Source of the DNA: Saccoglossus kowalevskii | Taxonomy: Eukaryota; Hemichordata; Enteropneusta; Harrimaniidae | Reading direction: 5' to 3' | NCBI RefSeq assembly: GCF_000003605.2 | Contig: NW_003137823.1 | Location: 352,791 to 364,917, forward strand | DNA: 12,127 bases | In this document: positions 1-8,245 of the stretch, piece after piece | Position numbering within the stretch: position 1 is the stretch's first letter | How the letters are laid out: every line of letters begins with the position of its first letter | Notes under the pieces: model-generated | Seen by the model: only the letters and a program-made list of their open reading frames with translations | Databases searched by the model: none | Told to the model about the DNA's origin: nothing | Program-made: the position numbers and the translations under genes

Positions 1-178
1 ACAGCATTCGGTGAAATGTGTCGATACATATACTACGGGTCACCTGATATTATTGAGTAATTTTAATTAGAAATGTTGTTACAAAAATTGAACTATAAAT
101 GGAATTAGGGACTTGCAGTTGTAGTAACTTCTGGGTGTTGCAGGTACTGTCTCATATATATATCTGTAAAATATTTTT

Positions 179-402
179 GTCATGTGGTCTGGACGCATCT
201 TGAATTTCTGGGCATTTGTTCCTTATAAATACTTTAATTATTCAACTTGATATTTTGCGTGTAGCTGTATGACTGTTATGAAGAAATAAATAATTTCGAT
301 CAGTCATGTGGTTTCGATGGATCTTTGATTACCAACAAAAAATAATAAAAGTATGGGTATTTGTTTCTCATGAAATCATTAACCACTCAACTTGATATTT
401 TG
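179..402. repeat. Diverged tandem duplication (two units)
   Basis: GTCATGTGGT at 179-188 recurs at 303-312, and CAACTTGATATTTTG at 243-257 recurs exactly at 388-402. Between them the order of GGCATTTGTTCCT-like and GGTATTTGTTTCT-like segments is also kept. The two spacings differ (124 and 145 nt), so the second unit carries about 21 extra bases. The sequence looks like part of an old dispersed repeat family and has no coding potential. Confidence 0.6.
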
Positions 403-975
403 TATATGACATGTATGGCCACATCTTCTTTCGCCTTCATTTCAGACAATTTGCCAAAATGTAATAATCATGTTTCATGAAGTTTTGTCATGACAATTTG
501 TATAGATTTATAAGTAGATTGCATCGACAGTTTACAGTAAACTAAAGCAAAACTGCCTTACTAAGATCACTATTTTTTCTTATACCCTACAACAACGTAT
601 GAATTGCGCCATCGGTGATTACATTCTAAAATCCTTCTGCTTTATTACATAGCTACGTGTTGTATTACCACTTGTGAAATATCTAAACCTATAATACATG
701 ATGTATATGGAGAATTATTTAATAATATACGTTGTTTCCAAGATACCAACTAGAAATGTGTCAATTGCTGTTTTCATTTTTCCCTAAAAAAGACGAAATC
801 ATTTTATTAATACAATTGTACTAGGTGCTTTATTTTCATGGCCATTTATACAGACTTGTTTTTGATGTGAATACTTGAGTATATCGACGTGGATAATGGG
901 TTTCCTTAAATATAATATTAAATGTAACTCACAGAAATACTTGCACAACTGAATTGTATGACAACCTTGATTATA

Positions 976-981
976 TTTATT
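976..981 (-). promoter_or_regulatory. Candidate poly(A) signal AATAAA for the growth-factor gene
   Basis: TTTATT on the plus strand reads AATAAA on the minus strand, about 545 nt downstream of the stop codon. Further AATAAA hexamers on the same strand lie at 829-834, 803-808 and 641-646. In DNA this AT-rich such hexamers arise by chance, so this is only the first candidate met downstream of the gene. Confidence 0.3.
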
Positions 982-1524
982 GATACATATTCATAGCAGA
1001 TTGAAAATAAATGTCATAGAATTCTAATTTATCACCACGATGATAAAAACAGTTGAACCAAAATAATATGAGCTGCCACGACAATACAACATTCCAGGTA
1101 TTAATTTCTATTGCTTGCATCAATGCCGATGATGACCAAAGCTGGGGGGTCGTCAGATTGTTGTTGTGTACGCATCACGTGGCGTCTACACCTATAAAGG
1201 AAACACGTCAATAAATGTATATGCATTCTCACCTGCCAGAGTAGTTGTTTCAGTTTCATCTTTGTACGCGCCAAACATATTCTGGATTTGAGAGCTACTG
1301 TCCAATCAATACTTGTTTTAGATTAAGGGTACTGATATTCTACATCTACAGGACTATTGATTAGTTCTCTTTAAGTGGGCACGCCGATTGGTGCATTTGT
1401 AAGCGTATTTTGCCGCGACTTTCTTATGCAAACTACAAATTATACTACAATTATAAAGCAATGATAATCAAAGAAATGTGTAATCAATTTGTGATGTCCT
1501 CTATTTACACTCATTTATACTAAA

Positions 1525-1669
1525 TTATGAAAATATGAAACGTTTTCCGTACTTGTTGCAGTTAGTGTTGCAGCCATGATTCTGTAGTTTACACATACAC
1601 GTACACCGCTCAACTCGACCAAATGAGTTCGTCTTGCACTGCTTTACCCGTTTTCGACATTCTTTAGGA
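1525..1669 (-). CDS. Exon 5: basic CXCXC (BR3P-like) C-terminal tail
   Basis: This exon encodes the end of codon 243 and residues 244-290, then TAA at 1527-1525. The acceptor is TTATTTCTTATTTCAG|T at 1670/1669, with a good pyrimidine tract. The tail is strongly basic and has cysteines at 247, 254, 265, 267, 269, 276 and 280. C254-x10-C265-x-C267-x-C269 is exactly the spacing of the CXCXC repeat seen in VEGF-C, VEGF-D and many invertebrate PDGF/VEGF-related factors. Known: such tails act in retention, heparin binding or processing. The exon is linked to the knot exons by phase (2/1) and by function. No competing gene lies between them. Confidence 0.85.
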
Positions 1670-4600
1670 CTGAAATAAGAAATAAGCACTGCAATGTCCT
1701 GATCGGCAGTTATGACAAATGAATTCTGCGCATGCGTCCGAGTCGAATTGCTTACCAATTAAATGGTTCATGATTTACTATTCACCTATACGCCTAGCAA
1801 TGAAGCGTGCTTGTGTATTGATCTTCCGATAAACGACTATACAATCGAACATAATCGATTTCACGTACGTCGCTTTCACAGTTTACGTTATTTCTACATA
1901 ACATAAAACGCTTTGCGGCATGATAACGCCCTTCGTAGATAAAATGTATTTCCATACTTGGAAATATTTAGACGTTCTTCTAGTGTACGTACCCCCCCCC
2001 CCCCCCAAGTACTCAACCCACCCCTACACACACTCTGGCTAATTACAATCACATTTCCACGAAAATGTTACACGTGGCTGTAACAAAAAACAAAATTGTT
2101 AGACACATTCCTGTTATTACTGCTCTTTTATATTTGGCATTTTGTGACCAATTATATTGATTCAAATAAAATGATTTGATGCTGTTTTTAGTGATATATT
2201 ACGCATTTTCAACACAGCACAAGACATCACGCATGCTTCTTAAATGGCGATAGTCGTCGAGCTACGCATGCGCGATATAAGGAATTCATATGAACAAAGA
2301 TGGCGATTTTGACTGTTATGCAGACCAACGAGTACAAACTGAGACGTTACCTAGCTTTAACTAGATAATTCCTTTGGTGATTGGAAAGCATCGAAAAAGT
2401 CACCGGCGGTAATTGGTGCATATTGTACCAAAGTCAAAACTCGTACTCGTGATTTTCATTAGAAGAGCGCATTGGGTTGTGGGAAAATCAATGTTTATCA
2501 ACAAAAATGTCGCACATGCGCGGCGCATCGACCACACCCTTTAAATAGCTAAGATTCACCATCGAAATACCTGATTGCGATGAACGGTGGTGTTTGTGAC
2601 GTGAGTGTGAACGATGTGATTTCTTTCCTGTCCTCGGCCACTGATCGGGGAGTATCATTACATTCACATTCGGTGTAATTGTATACATGTAATGTTATAT
2701 TGGAATACGATGGATTATCCGGGGGTAGAAACACCTGCAAAACACAATCATACAACAATCGTAGAATTTCACAAATACTAGTATTAGATTGGGAAGAGAT
2801 TTATCTGAGTTAGGTTCACATTCGGGTTTGTTTGATTTTACATGTAATCTGTTCTGAAATGGCTCTGTTTACGACTGTGAAATGAGGGTGCTCTCACCGC
2901 ACTGCTATAGTCCAAATAATCAACAAGGACAATTGTCAGTGTTCCAATGAATGTCTTGTGATATTCAGATTAATAGTGTAATTATAACAAAAATGCTTCT
3001 ACTTGTTTTTATGTAAATGGTAACGATTTATACAGTACATATTGTTACTGAAAGAAATGATCTGCATGTGATTTGTGTGTGTCATTATGGCAATGACATG
3101 TCGCTAGTCATGATATATTCATCAAAACAACGTAGTGAACAATATCGACGAATTAAAAAACAACATTATTAATAGGAGTCACTGTTCATCCTTCCATACC
3201 AGTGCTACTCCCACTGTGTGTGGTATTTATATCTGGTGATGTGGATAAAACGTATGCGATAGTTGAGGACGTGTTATTTAGAACTTTACTTGAATGTACA
3301 CGAGACTGTACACATCATACTTATAACTCAATGTGCGTCAAGTGACTGATTTAAGTGTCAAATTCATTCACGATATCTGATAGAATTACGCCCTCTGCGT
3401 CTTTGAACCAAGTCCCGTCCCGGGCGCGTAACGGAAAAAAATACTACATATGTCTACTTACAACTTTTTCAATAATCTGTTGGCCATCAACTGTCGGTTT
3501 GCAGTGACTGGTGCAATCACCATGACAACAGCCACTGCAACGGAATAGCTGCAAACACGGGGGGAAGAATGTTATGAGCCCATTGCGAGGAAAATTTGGG
3601 GGCGTTGTGGATGGGCAGAGTTCTGTGCTTCTGATTATATCCTCTGTTTTCACAACGAATGGTGATGGCGCACATCTCGACAGCTTAAATTCCGTATCAG
3701 CAGCTTGATGTGAAACAAATATTTGTTTTTAATATTTACGCAGCTATGTGTTGTAGAACAAGATGTGATACAAATAGTTGCATATATAATCAAAAATATT
3801 TGCATATTGGTATATTTTGTTATATGATTGTTTCCACCATCAACATAAATAATGTCTTTGGCAAATTGAACGGCATAAGATTTGGGATATGAAAAATGAT
3901 AACATTATTTTTGAAATGTTTCGACATCTCTTGAAAATTACCGTGATCTAATTTACTGAGCACCGAAATGCGGAAGAGCATTAATTGAGTACAGAAGGAG
4001 ACTGTTTACATTACACACATACCCTTGATAAGGTCATCTCTTGACGCATCAGACATCCAACCTTTCTTCTGATGCTGTCTCTTATTATGATGCGTAATGG
4101 CGTAATCGCCAATCCCAAACTTTTCCATCATCACATGCCGCCAGCTGTTTGGATAAAACCGCATGTACATATCTTGTACTGAAGTGACGCCTTTCATCTT
4201 ATCAAGGGCATCCATTTCCTGAAATAAATCTCGACGAAATTAATGAAAAAATGTCCACGGAATACATGCTATTTTTGTCTATGTTTATGTCTCGGAAACA
4301 TCTACCGTCGTCAATGTAATGATATAGTATACACTACTGAAACATTCAACCACGTCTGCACGATCTCTCTAGTGCGGGTGACCTGAATAGTTTGTACTCA
4401 ACCGAACAACAACAGCAGTAAAGAAAACAAGTCATTCACTCAACATAAGCTACTAAATCATTAAAATCAAGAGTTTTAGTGGTATGTGTGTGCTTACAGT
4501 GTGCTACAAACTGACGGTTGATATAACGCATGCGCATTGGAATGTATATATATATATGTACAGCGTACACCCCAAATACGTACATGAATGAATGAATTGT

Positions 4601-4952
4601 GTTGCCTATTTGCGACCCCGCTGCGACCCCGGCTTGCTGCCTGGTAAATGTAATGACGAGGTGTTGGGGGTACTCTTGGTGGATAAAATCATAACGAAAA
4701 CGAAGTTTAATGCTCGCATCTTTTAATCTATAAAATAAGAAAACAATGGGCCTTCAAAGATCAGGCATCTCCATCGACAGAAGGAAATCACTTTCACCCG
4801 CCTCGTAAACATGAACCAACACTTACGTAGCTGGCTTCCTTGGTGTCATTGTGATTCCGTTGTAGACCATTGTTGATACCTTCTACGCTGATCAAAGATA
4901 ATCGCAGCGTTACGGACATGGTTAACGCTATAAACTCGATGGCGTGCTTCAT
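1525..4952 (-). CDS. PDGF/VEGF-family secreted growth factor, five coding exons
   Basis: Seen: joining minus-strand segments 4952-4827, 4218-4023, 3703-3462, 2734-2571 and 1669-1525 gives 873 nt, an uninterrupted 290-residue protein plus TAA, with GT-AG at every junction and matching phases (0, 1, 0, 2). Residues 1 to about 24 are a hydrophobic signal peptide, about 25-117 a basic pro-region, 118-213 the cystine-knot domain and 247-280 a basic tail with seven cysteines. The domain signature is PPC-LQLF-RCSGCC (155-167), then C-K-P-T (175) and T-E-C-E-C (209-213). The tail has C254-x10-C265-x-C267-x-C269. Known for the family: these are disulfide-linked dimers acting outside the cell on receptor tyrosine kinases of the VEGFR/PDGFR class. 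Inferred: this is an invertebrate PVF/VEGF-type ligand, with the tail most like VEGF-C/D or PVF. I do not assign an orthologue symbol. The family call is firm. The start codon and the exon 4 donor are the less certain parts. Confidence 0.92.
1670..2570 (-). other. Intron 4 of the PDGF/VEGF-like gene (901 bp)
   Basis: Bounded by GTATTT at 2570 and TTATTTCAG ending at 1670. It contains a run of 15 C at 1992-2006, a GCATGCGC site at 2266-2273 and an AAGATGGCG motif at 2297-2305. I see no further exon in it. Confidence 0.8.
1992..2006. repeat. Poly(C) tract, 15 C
   Basis: Fifteen consecutive C on the plus strand (poly(G) on the transcribed minus strand), in intron 4. Such runs are length-variable and error-prone in sequencing, so the exact length is uncertain. 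Confidence 0.9.
2571..2734 (-). CDS. Exon 4: end of the cystine-knot domain plus a Ser/Thr-rich linker
   Basis: This exon encodes residues 189-242 and two bases of codon 243. The acceptor is GTTTTGCAG|GTG at 2735/2734. The protein continues the knot with an alternating beta-strand pattern and then Y-N-Y-T-E-C-E-C, where Cys211 and Cys213 are the last two knot cysteines. N-I-T (Asn200) and N-Y-T (Asn207) are N-glycosylation sequons; the second sits just before C-x-C, as in VEGF-C. A Ser/Thr/Pro-containing linker follows. The donor CAATCAG|GTATTT at 2571/2570 was chosen because it is the one that gives the phase 2 needed by exon 5. If it is not used, the frame continues seven codons to TAG at 2551-2549, ending the protein at 249 residues without the tail. 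Confidence 0.88.
2735..3461 (-). other. Intron 3 of the PDGF/VEGF-like gene (727 bp)
   Basis: Bounded by GTAAGT at 3461 and TTTTGCAG ending at 2735. It interrupts the coding of the cystine knot between the C-K-P-T segment and the strand leading to C-E-C. Apart from a small hairpin at 3080-3098 (TGTCATT and AATGACA around five bases), I see nothing recognisable in it. Confidence 0.85.
3462..3703 (-). CDS. Exon 3: first part of the PDGF/VEGF cystine-knot domain
   Basis: This exon encodes the end of codon 108 and residues 109-188. The acceptor is TTTCACATCAAG|CT at 3704/3703 and the donor is AAA GTT|GTAAGT at 3462/3461. Cysteines lie at 118, 137, 157, 163, 166, 167, 171 and 175. The PROSITE-type PDGF signature P-[PSR]-C-V-x3-R-C-[GSTA]-G-C-C is matched by PPCLQLFRCSGCC except for Leu in place of Val. 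Six of the cysteines map to the family positions: 118, 157, 163, 166 and 167, and 175 in C-K-P-T. Cys137 (T-E-L-C-P) and Cys171 (H-G-D-C) are additional, and the CC-to-CxPT loop has seven residues instead of six as in VEGF-A. This exon carries the strongest evidence for the family assignment. Confidence 0.95.
3704..4022 (-). other. Intron 2 of the PDGF/VEGF-like gene (319 bp)
   Basis: Bounded by GTATGT at 4022 and ATCAAG ending at 3704. Its first 19 bases (4022-4004) are repeated exactly on the plus strand at 8376-8394, as part of the longer copied segment. The plus-strand open stretch at 3710-3892 inside it is AT-rich and has no protein-like character. Confidence 0.85.
4023..4218 (-). CDS. 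Exon 2: basic pro-region upstream of the cystine knot
   Basis: This exon encodes residues 43-107 plus the first base of codon 108. The acceptor is TTTATTTCAG|GAA at 4219/4218 and the donor is AAGG|GTATGT at 4023/4022, so it enters in phase 0 and leaves in phase 1. The segment has no cysteine and is rich in Met, His, Lys and Arg, with a basic run H-H-N-K-R-Q-H-Q-K-K at residues 85-94. In PDGF and VEGF-C/D the region ahead of the knot is a variable pro-peptide. Inferred: this exon plays that part, and the basic run could bind heparan sulfate or be a processing region. The last bases of this exon, its donor and the start of intron 2 recur in inverted orientation at 8356-8394. Confidence 0.87.
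4219..4826 (-). other. Intron 1 of the PDGF/VEGF-like gene (608 bp)
   Basis: Bounded by GTAAGT at 4826 and TTTCAG ending at 4219. It contains an alternating TA tract at 4545-4557, an ACGCATGCGCA site at 4526-4536 and a short direct repeat TGCGACCCC at about 4611-4629. I see no coding segment in it. Confidence 0.85.
4545..4557. repeat. Short TA dinucleotide tract
   Basis: Thirteen bases of alternating TA in intron 1, just beside an ACGCATGCGCA palindrome-like site. Confidence 0.85.
4827..4952 (-). CDS. Exon 1: start codon and signal peptide of the PDGF/VEGF-like gene
   Basis: This exon encodes residues 1-42. The chosen ATG (4952-4950) has A at -3 and is followed by MKHAIEFIALTMSVTLRLSL, a typical short basic start plus hydrophobic core of a secretory signal. 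Cleavage is plausible near residues 22-25, around V-E-G. An N-D-T sequon follows near the exon end. The exon ends AGC TAC|GTAAGT at 4827/4826, a near-consensus donor in phase 0. The frame stays open upstream, with other ATGs at 5015 and 5105. Starting at 5015 would put about 21 extra residues before the hydrophobic core, so a longer N-terminus cannot be excluded, but 4952 gives the most ordinary signal peptide. The 5' UTR and the transcription start are not identifiable. Confidence 0.8.
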
Positions 4953-5139
4953 TCTCACACGATAAAGCTTAGTGAGTATCAACAGCTGTGTAACGTTTAT
5001 ATAGTAATGTATCATTTCCGTCAACGATGACTTGAGGTTATTTATTTTCTTTAAAAGTGAAACCTCTGAAATAATAAATAAATCCAGTTCCGTTTGTATT
5101 TTCAAACTGGGTGGTGGGTGTTGTACTAGTATATGAATA

Positions 5140-5424
5140 TATTTGCGGATTTCAAGTGCGCGTGATCCATTACGTCATTCACGCCGCAGGCTCGTTCGAA
5201 GTTCGTGTAGGCCGCGTACAATTAACGTCTCGTATTTAAATTTCTACAAAGCGACGTTACATTTCCATGAGTTCATAGTACTAGAAGTCGATCGTTTACC
5301 TGCTAGAACTTAGTGTTGTTTCAAATTATTACTTGGAGGATTGTCTCAGCTGTTTTATAATGAGCAAGGATGACAAAATGGCGGATAAGTTGATGATGTA
5401 AACGAATAAAAATACCACGTGACA
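5140..5424. repeat. Diverged repeat, copy 1, in the 5' flank of the gene
   Basis: Several blocks occur in the same order here and at 6050-6252: GGATTTCAAGTGCG versus GGGTTTCAACTGCG, GCTCGTTCGAAGTTCGTGTA versus GCTAGTTCGAGGTTCATGTA, TTTCCATGAGTTCA versus TTTTCCAGGAGTTCA, and AAAAATACCACGTGACA versus AAAAATACCACGTAACA. This copy lies a few hundred bases upstream of the growth-factor start codon, so it may overlap the promoter. The type of repeat is unknown. Confidence 0.6.
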
Positions 5425-6049
5425 CAGAAACAGCAAATGATCTATTTGTTGCCCGGGGAATTCCGTTATCAATACAACAGGCCGGTAACCACACTTTTAA
5501 TTCTCTTCAATATTTTCCTTTTTGTCAGTCTGGTAAAAATATATTTTATCGGAAATCACTTACTTGATGTAATCAGGATATACTAGTATACACAATGCGG
5601 CAACGTCTATTTTGGAAAGTATCGTATATTTTTGTTTGTCTCCTTGGTACATTATCCAGGAAAATCACTTATTATATTAAGGAAGAGATAAGCTTCACGT
5701 CAAAGAAAATTGTGTCATTAGTTCAACAATGGTACACAATCTGACTTGAACTTATTTTTAGAAATGTTGAAAATATTTAAAACAAGAAATGATGTCAACA
5801 CGATTGAGTGGTGATGTGCTCGTGCGCATGTGTGCATGTAATAACACAAACGGTACTTCACGTTCCGGGCGAAGTAATTAAAGCGGGTGGGTCGTACGTA
5901 CGCGCGGGATTTGAGTACCATACAACGATAATAACGCACGCTCTAAACGCAAAAGATCGTGTGTAGACGCTAGTTGGTAAACAAAGACTCCCCTGCTTTA
6001 AATTTAAAATATATTGCATATTGTATGTCAAATAATGTATTCAGTGTTT

Positions 6050-6252
6050 TTACGGGGTTTCAACTGCGCTAAATATGTTGTTTAAGTAACATTGCATGCT
6101 AGTTCGAGGTTCATGTATGACGCGCACCGGTAACGATTCATGTTCATCCCAATTTGTAGTAACCGACTGTGCATTTTCCAGGAGTTCACAAATTTACGAA
6201 CGGCAACATTGTGATTAATTATTACATATTCAGTCAAAAATACCACGTAACA
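6050..6252. repeat. Diverged repeat, copy 2
   Basis: This is the partner of 5140-5424, in direct orientation and offset by roughly 830-910 bp. It is shorter, so either this copy has lost sequence between the TTCCAGGAGTTCA block and the ATACCACGTAACA block or copy 1 has gained some there. No coding potential or clear termini are visible. Confidence 0.6.
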
Positions 6253-6338
6253 AATTAATTAATATTGAGTGTGACCATCTCCGTAATGTAACGTGAACGC
6301 TGAATTAACGTTTGCCAAATCATAGACTTACGATTGAA

Positions 6339-6492
6339 ATGGTGACCCCATAGTATGACGTAGAGATAAATGGTGACCCTATAGTATGACGTAGAGATAA
6401 ATGGTGACCCTATAGTATGACGTAGAGATAAATGGTGACCCTATAGTATGACGTAGAGATAAATGGTGACTCTATAGTATGACGTAGAGATA
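6339..6492. repeat. Minisatellite, five units of 31 bp
   Basis: Units start at 6339, 6370, 6401, 6432 and 6463. Each reads ATGGTGACCC, then TATAGTATGACGTAGAGATA and a final A. Unit 1 has CCCC for CCCT, unit 5 has ACTC for ACCC, and units 2-4 are identical, which indicates recent homogenisation. Each unit contains TGACGTAG, so the array displays five evenly spaced TGACG half-sites. It lies about 1.4 kb upstream of the growth-factor start codon. Confidence 0.97.
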
Positions 6493-7512
6493 CCTAATCG
6501 TGTGTTTTCAGTCATACGTTATTATTAGATCAATCTTATTGTTATTTCCTTCCTTCCATAATGAGGAAACAATTATTTTTACCTCCATACTTCCACTGAC
6601 ACCAATGCAGAAAAGTATCGTTTCTCTTGTTGGTTTAATCAAGGATACTAGAAAAAGAGGGACATGCAACTGCGGTGTTTTCATTGATCTCACGTATGTT
6701 GGTGATCGTTAGTGTCTAATCACTTGAACGAATAGTTGTAAATATTAGTCTCATTTTTAGTAATTATGTGTTGATGTTTTTTCAAAAAATAAGGCTAAAC
6801 GGTTTTAGGTATTTAACGCTTTCTTATATCATGGGCCTGACGCAATCGTGTTTTTTTGTTTGTTTTTTTTGTTATTCGTATTGTTTGTGCTAAGCGACAG
6901 ATTTGTGCATCTGTGGGTGTAATTGGATGACCCATTCTCCTTCCCAGAGATCATTGCGGCCAGAAAACCGAAAGCAATTTTGTGGTGAAAAGACTTTTAC
7001 TACGCGTATTCGTTATTAGAGGGCTCGTGTGATGATTTATTTCTACTAATAAACAAGTTTTAAATATTTTAACATATTTTACCAATAGCTGATAATGTTT
7101 GTTTTCGCAAACGCACTGTAAAGGGTGAAATAGTTATAATTTACAAAATAAAAAAATGTCATCACGGTATAACGGTTAATAGAGTGTTGCTCGGTTCATA
7201 CAGCTGCCCGTCCTGTCGATTAACAAATAAAAATAAACGAAAGCACTTCGTGGTTTTAACGACTGAATCGCCCTACTGCCACACTGATTGTGAGGGAAGG
7301 TGGTGAGCTTCTCACTTTGAAAACGGCCAGATTCTACAAACTTTCTTCTATGCTATCGATAAAAAGCCATTGCTCGAAACGTCTAGCTATTTTTAATAGT
7401 TATTTAGGACTACGATTACCAAATATTATCTTCTATATATCAGATTCTACAAACGACGCGTTCGCTTTTGTCGAGTTCGAAAATCGAACACCTGCATGGT
7501 AATCACGTTTTG
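6493..7512. other. Intergenic stretch without a recognisable gene
   Basis: AT-rich, with T-runs at 6849-6870. Short open stretches on both strands at about 6500-6712 overlap each other and have no recognisable motif. The plus-strand open stretch at 7290-7502 is discussed under findings because of an RNP1-like string at its end, but I do not call a gene. Confidence 0.55.
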
Positions 7513-7520
7513 GTAGATAT

Positions 7521-8245
7521 CAGGGGGGATTGGCACGAGAGGGCGCCATCCGATCTGAATGGAACGTTTCGACGTCAGTCGTCCGTAGCCCATCGTCAAA
7601 GCAACAACGTCCCGTTTACAAACAGATGAAATAATTTCAGCAATTTCTTTACAGAAAAATCCTCAACAAAACTTAGAAACATTTCATAGAGAAATACAGG
7701 CTCCAAAATTATGTCTATTGCAAATCAATTCAATCGACAACCAGTTTGACGCCACAATTTCTTGCTGGAGCCTACGCGTGATTTTATTGCGTTCAAAACT
7801 GTTCCATTTCAAACTGCGCATACACACACACTGTGGTTTCTCGAAATGCATACTAATTAGGTAACTTGTCACTGATAAAAGTCACCGAAAACATTATGAG
7901 CAATTTTGAGCAATAGTACTAGAGTGAAATATAAACGTGCCTCTGCATTCTCCGTGAATTTCATAACTTGCTATGATCATGGTAAAGAGAAAACCTGTGC
8001 TTACTTTCAATAGATAGCTGTAGTCCGATCGAAAACGTGTCTCAAAAAATACTTTTACATCATTTTTCCGATTATTTTTTCAGCTCGTAACGATAGAATC
8101 AGTCAATTTAGAACTAACATGTATGCTATCGGAAAGCATTTTGGCACAATTTTACTGAAAAGACGAGTTTTTCATTGCTCATGAATATTAATTTATGCAA
8201 ATGAGACGATTATTTCAACCAATCGTGTCATGCAACTCCCCCCTG
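7521..8245 (+). mobile_element. Non-autonomous hAT-like DNA transposon, left copy
   Basis: The element runs from CAGGGGGGATTGGCACG at 7521 to the complement of CAGGGGGGAGTTGCATG ending at 8245, giving short imperfect terminal inverted repeats with the CAGGG...CCCTG ends common in hAT elements. It is flanked by GTAGATAT (7513-7520) and GTAGAAAT (8246-8253), an 8-bp target duplication with one mismatch, which is the hAT length. It is 725 bp with no transposase ORF, so it is non-autonomous. Compared with the right copy it has about 258 extra bases at roughly 7661-7918. The superfamily is inferred from termini and duplication length only. Confidence 0.8.

Larger units (their letters stand above)
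1..1524. other. 3' flank of the growth-factor gene; no other gene seen
   Basis: This stretch is AT-rich with many in-frame stops in all frames. It should include the 3' UTR of the minus-strand gene. The only structure I can support is the diverged duplication at 179-402 and the candidate poly(A) hexamers. Confidence 0.6.
4953..6338. other. 5' flank of the growth-factor gene; no other gene seen
   Basis: This stretch should contain the 5' UTR and promoter of the minus-strand gene. I found no TATA box or initiator that I would call. It holds the diverged repeat pair, an AAAATGGCGG motif at 5375-5384 and a GC-rich patch near 5885-5910. Open stretches here show no protein-like composition. Confidence 0.55.

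Noticed and set aside
3710-3892. Plus-strand ORF of 60 codons opposite intron 2
   Set aside because: It lies in AT-rich intron sequence, antisense to the gene, and has no recognisable feature.
5191-5215. B-box-like GTTCGAAGTTCG suggesting a tRNA or SINE
   Set aside because: No A box, acceptor stem or cloverleaf can be built around it or around the related site at 6102.
5718-5939. Minus-strand ORF of 73 codons upstream of the growth-factor gene
   Set aside because: It has no domain, and no splice donor whose product would join sensibly to exon 1. An upstream non-coding exon here cannot be excluded, but nothing supports it.
6339-6492. CRISPR-like array
   Set aside because: The units are directly adjacent 31-bp tandem repeats without unique spacers, in animal DNA, so this is a minisatellite.
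6500-6712. Overlapping ORFs on both strands
   Set aside because: They are mirror images of each other with no motif, signal peptide or splice support.
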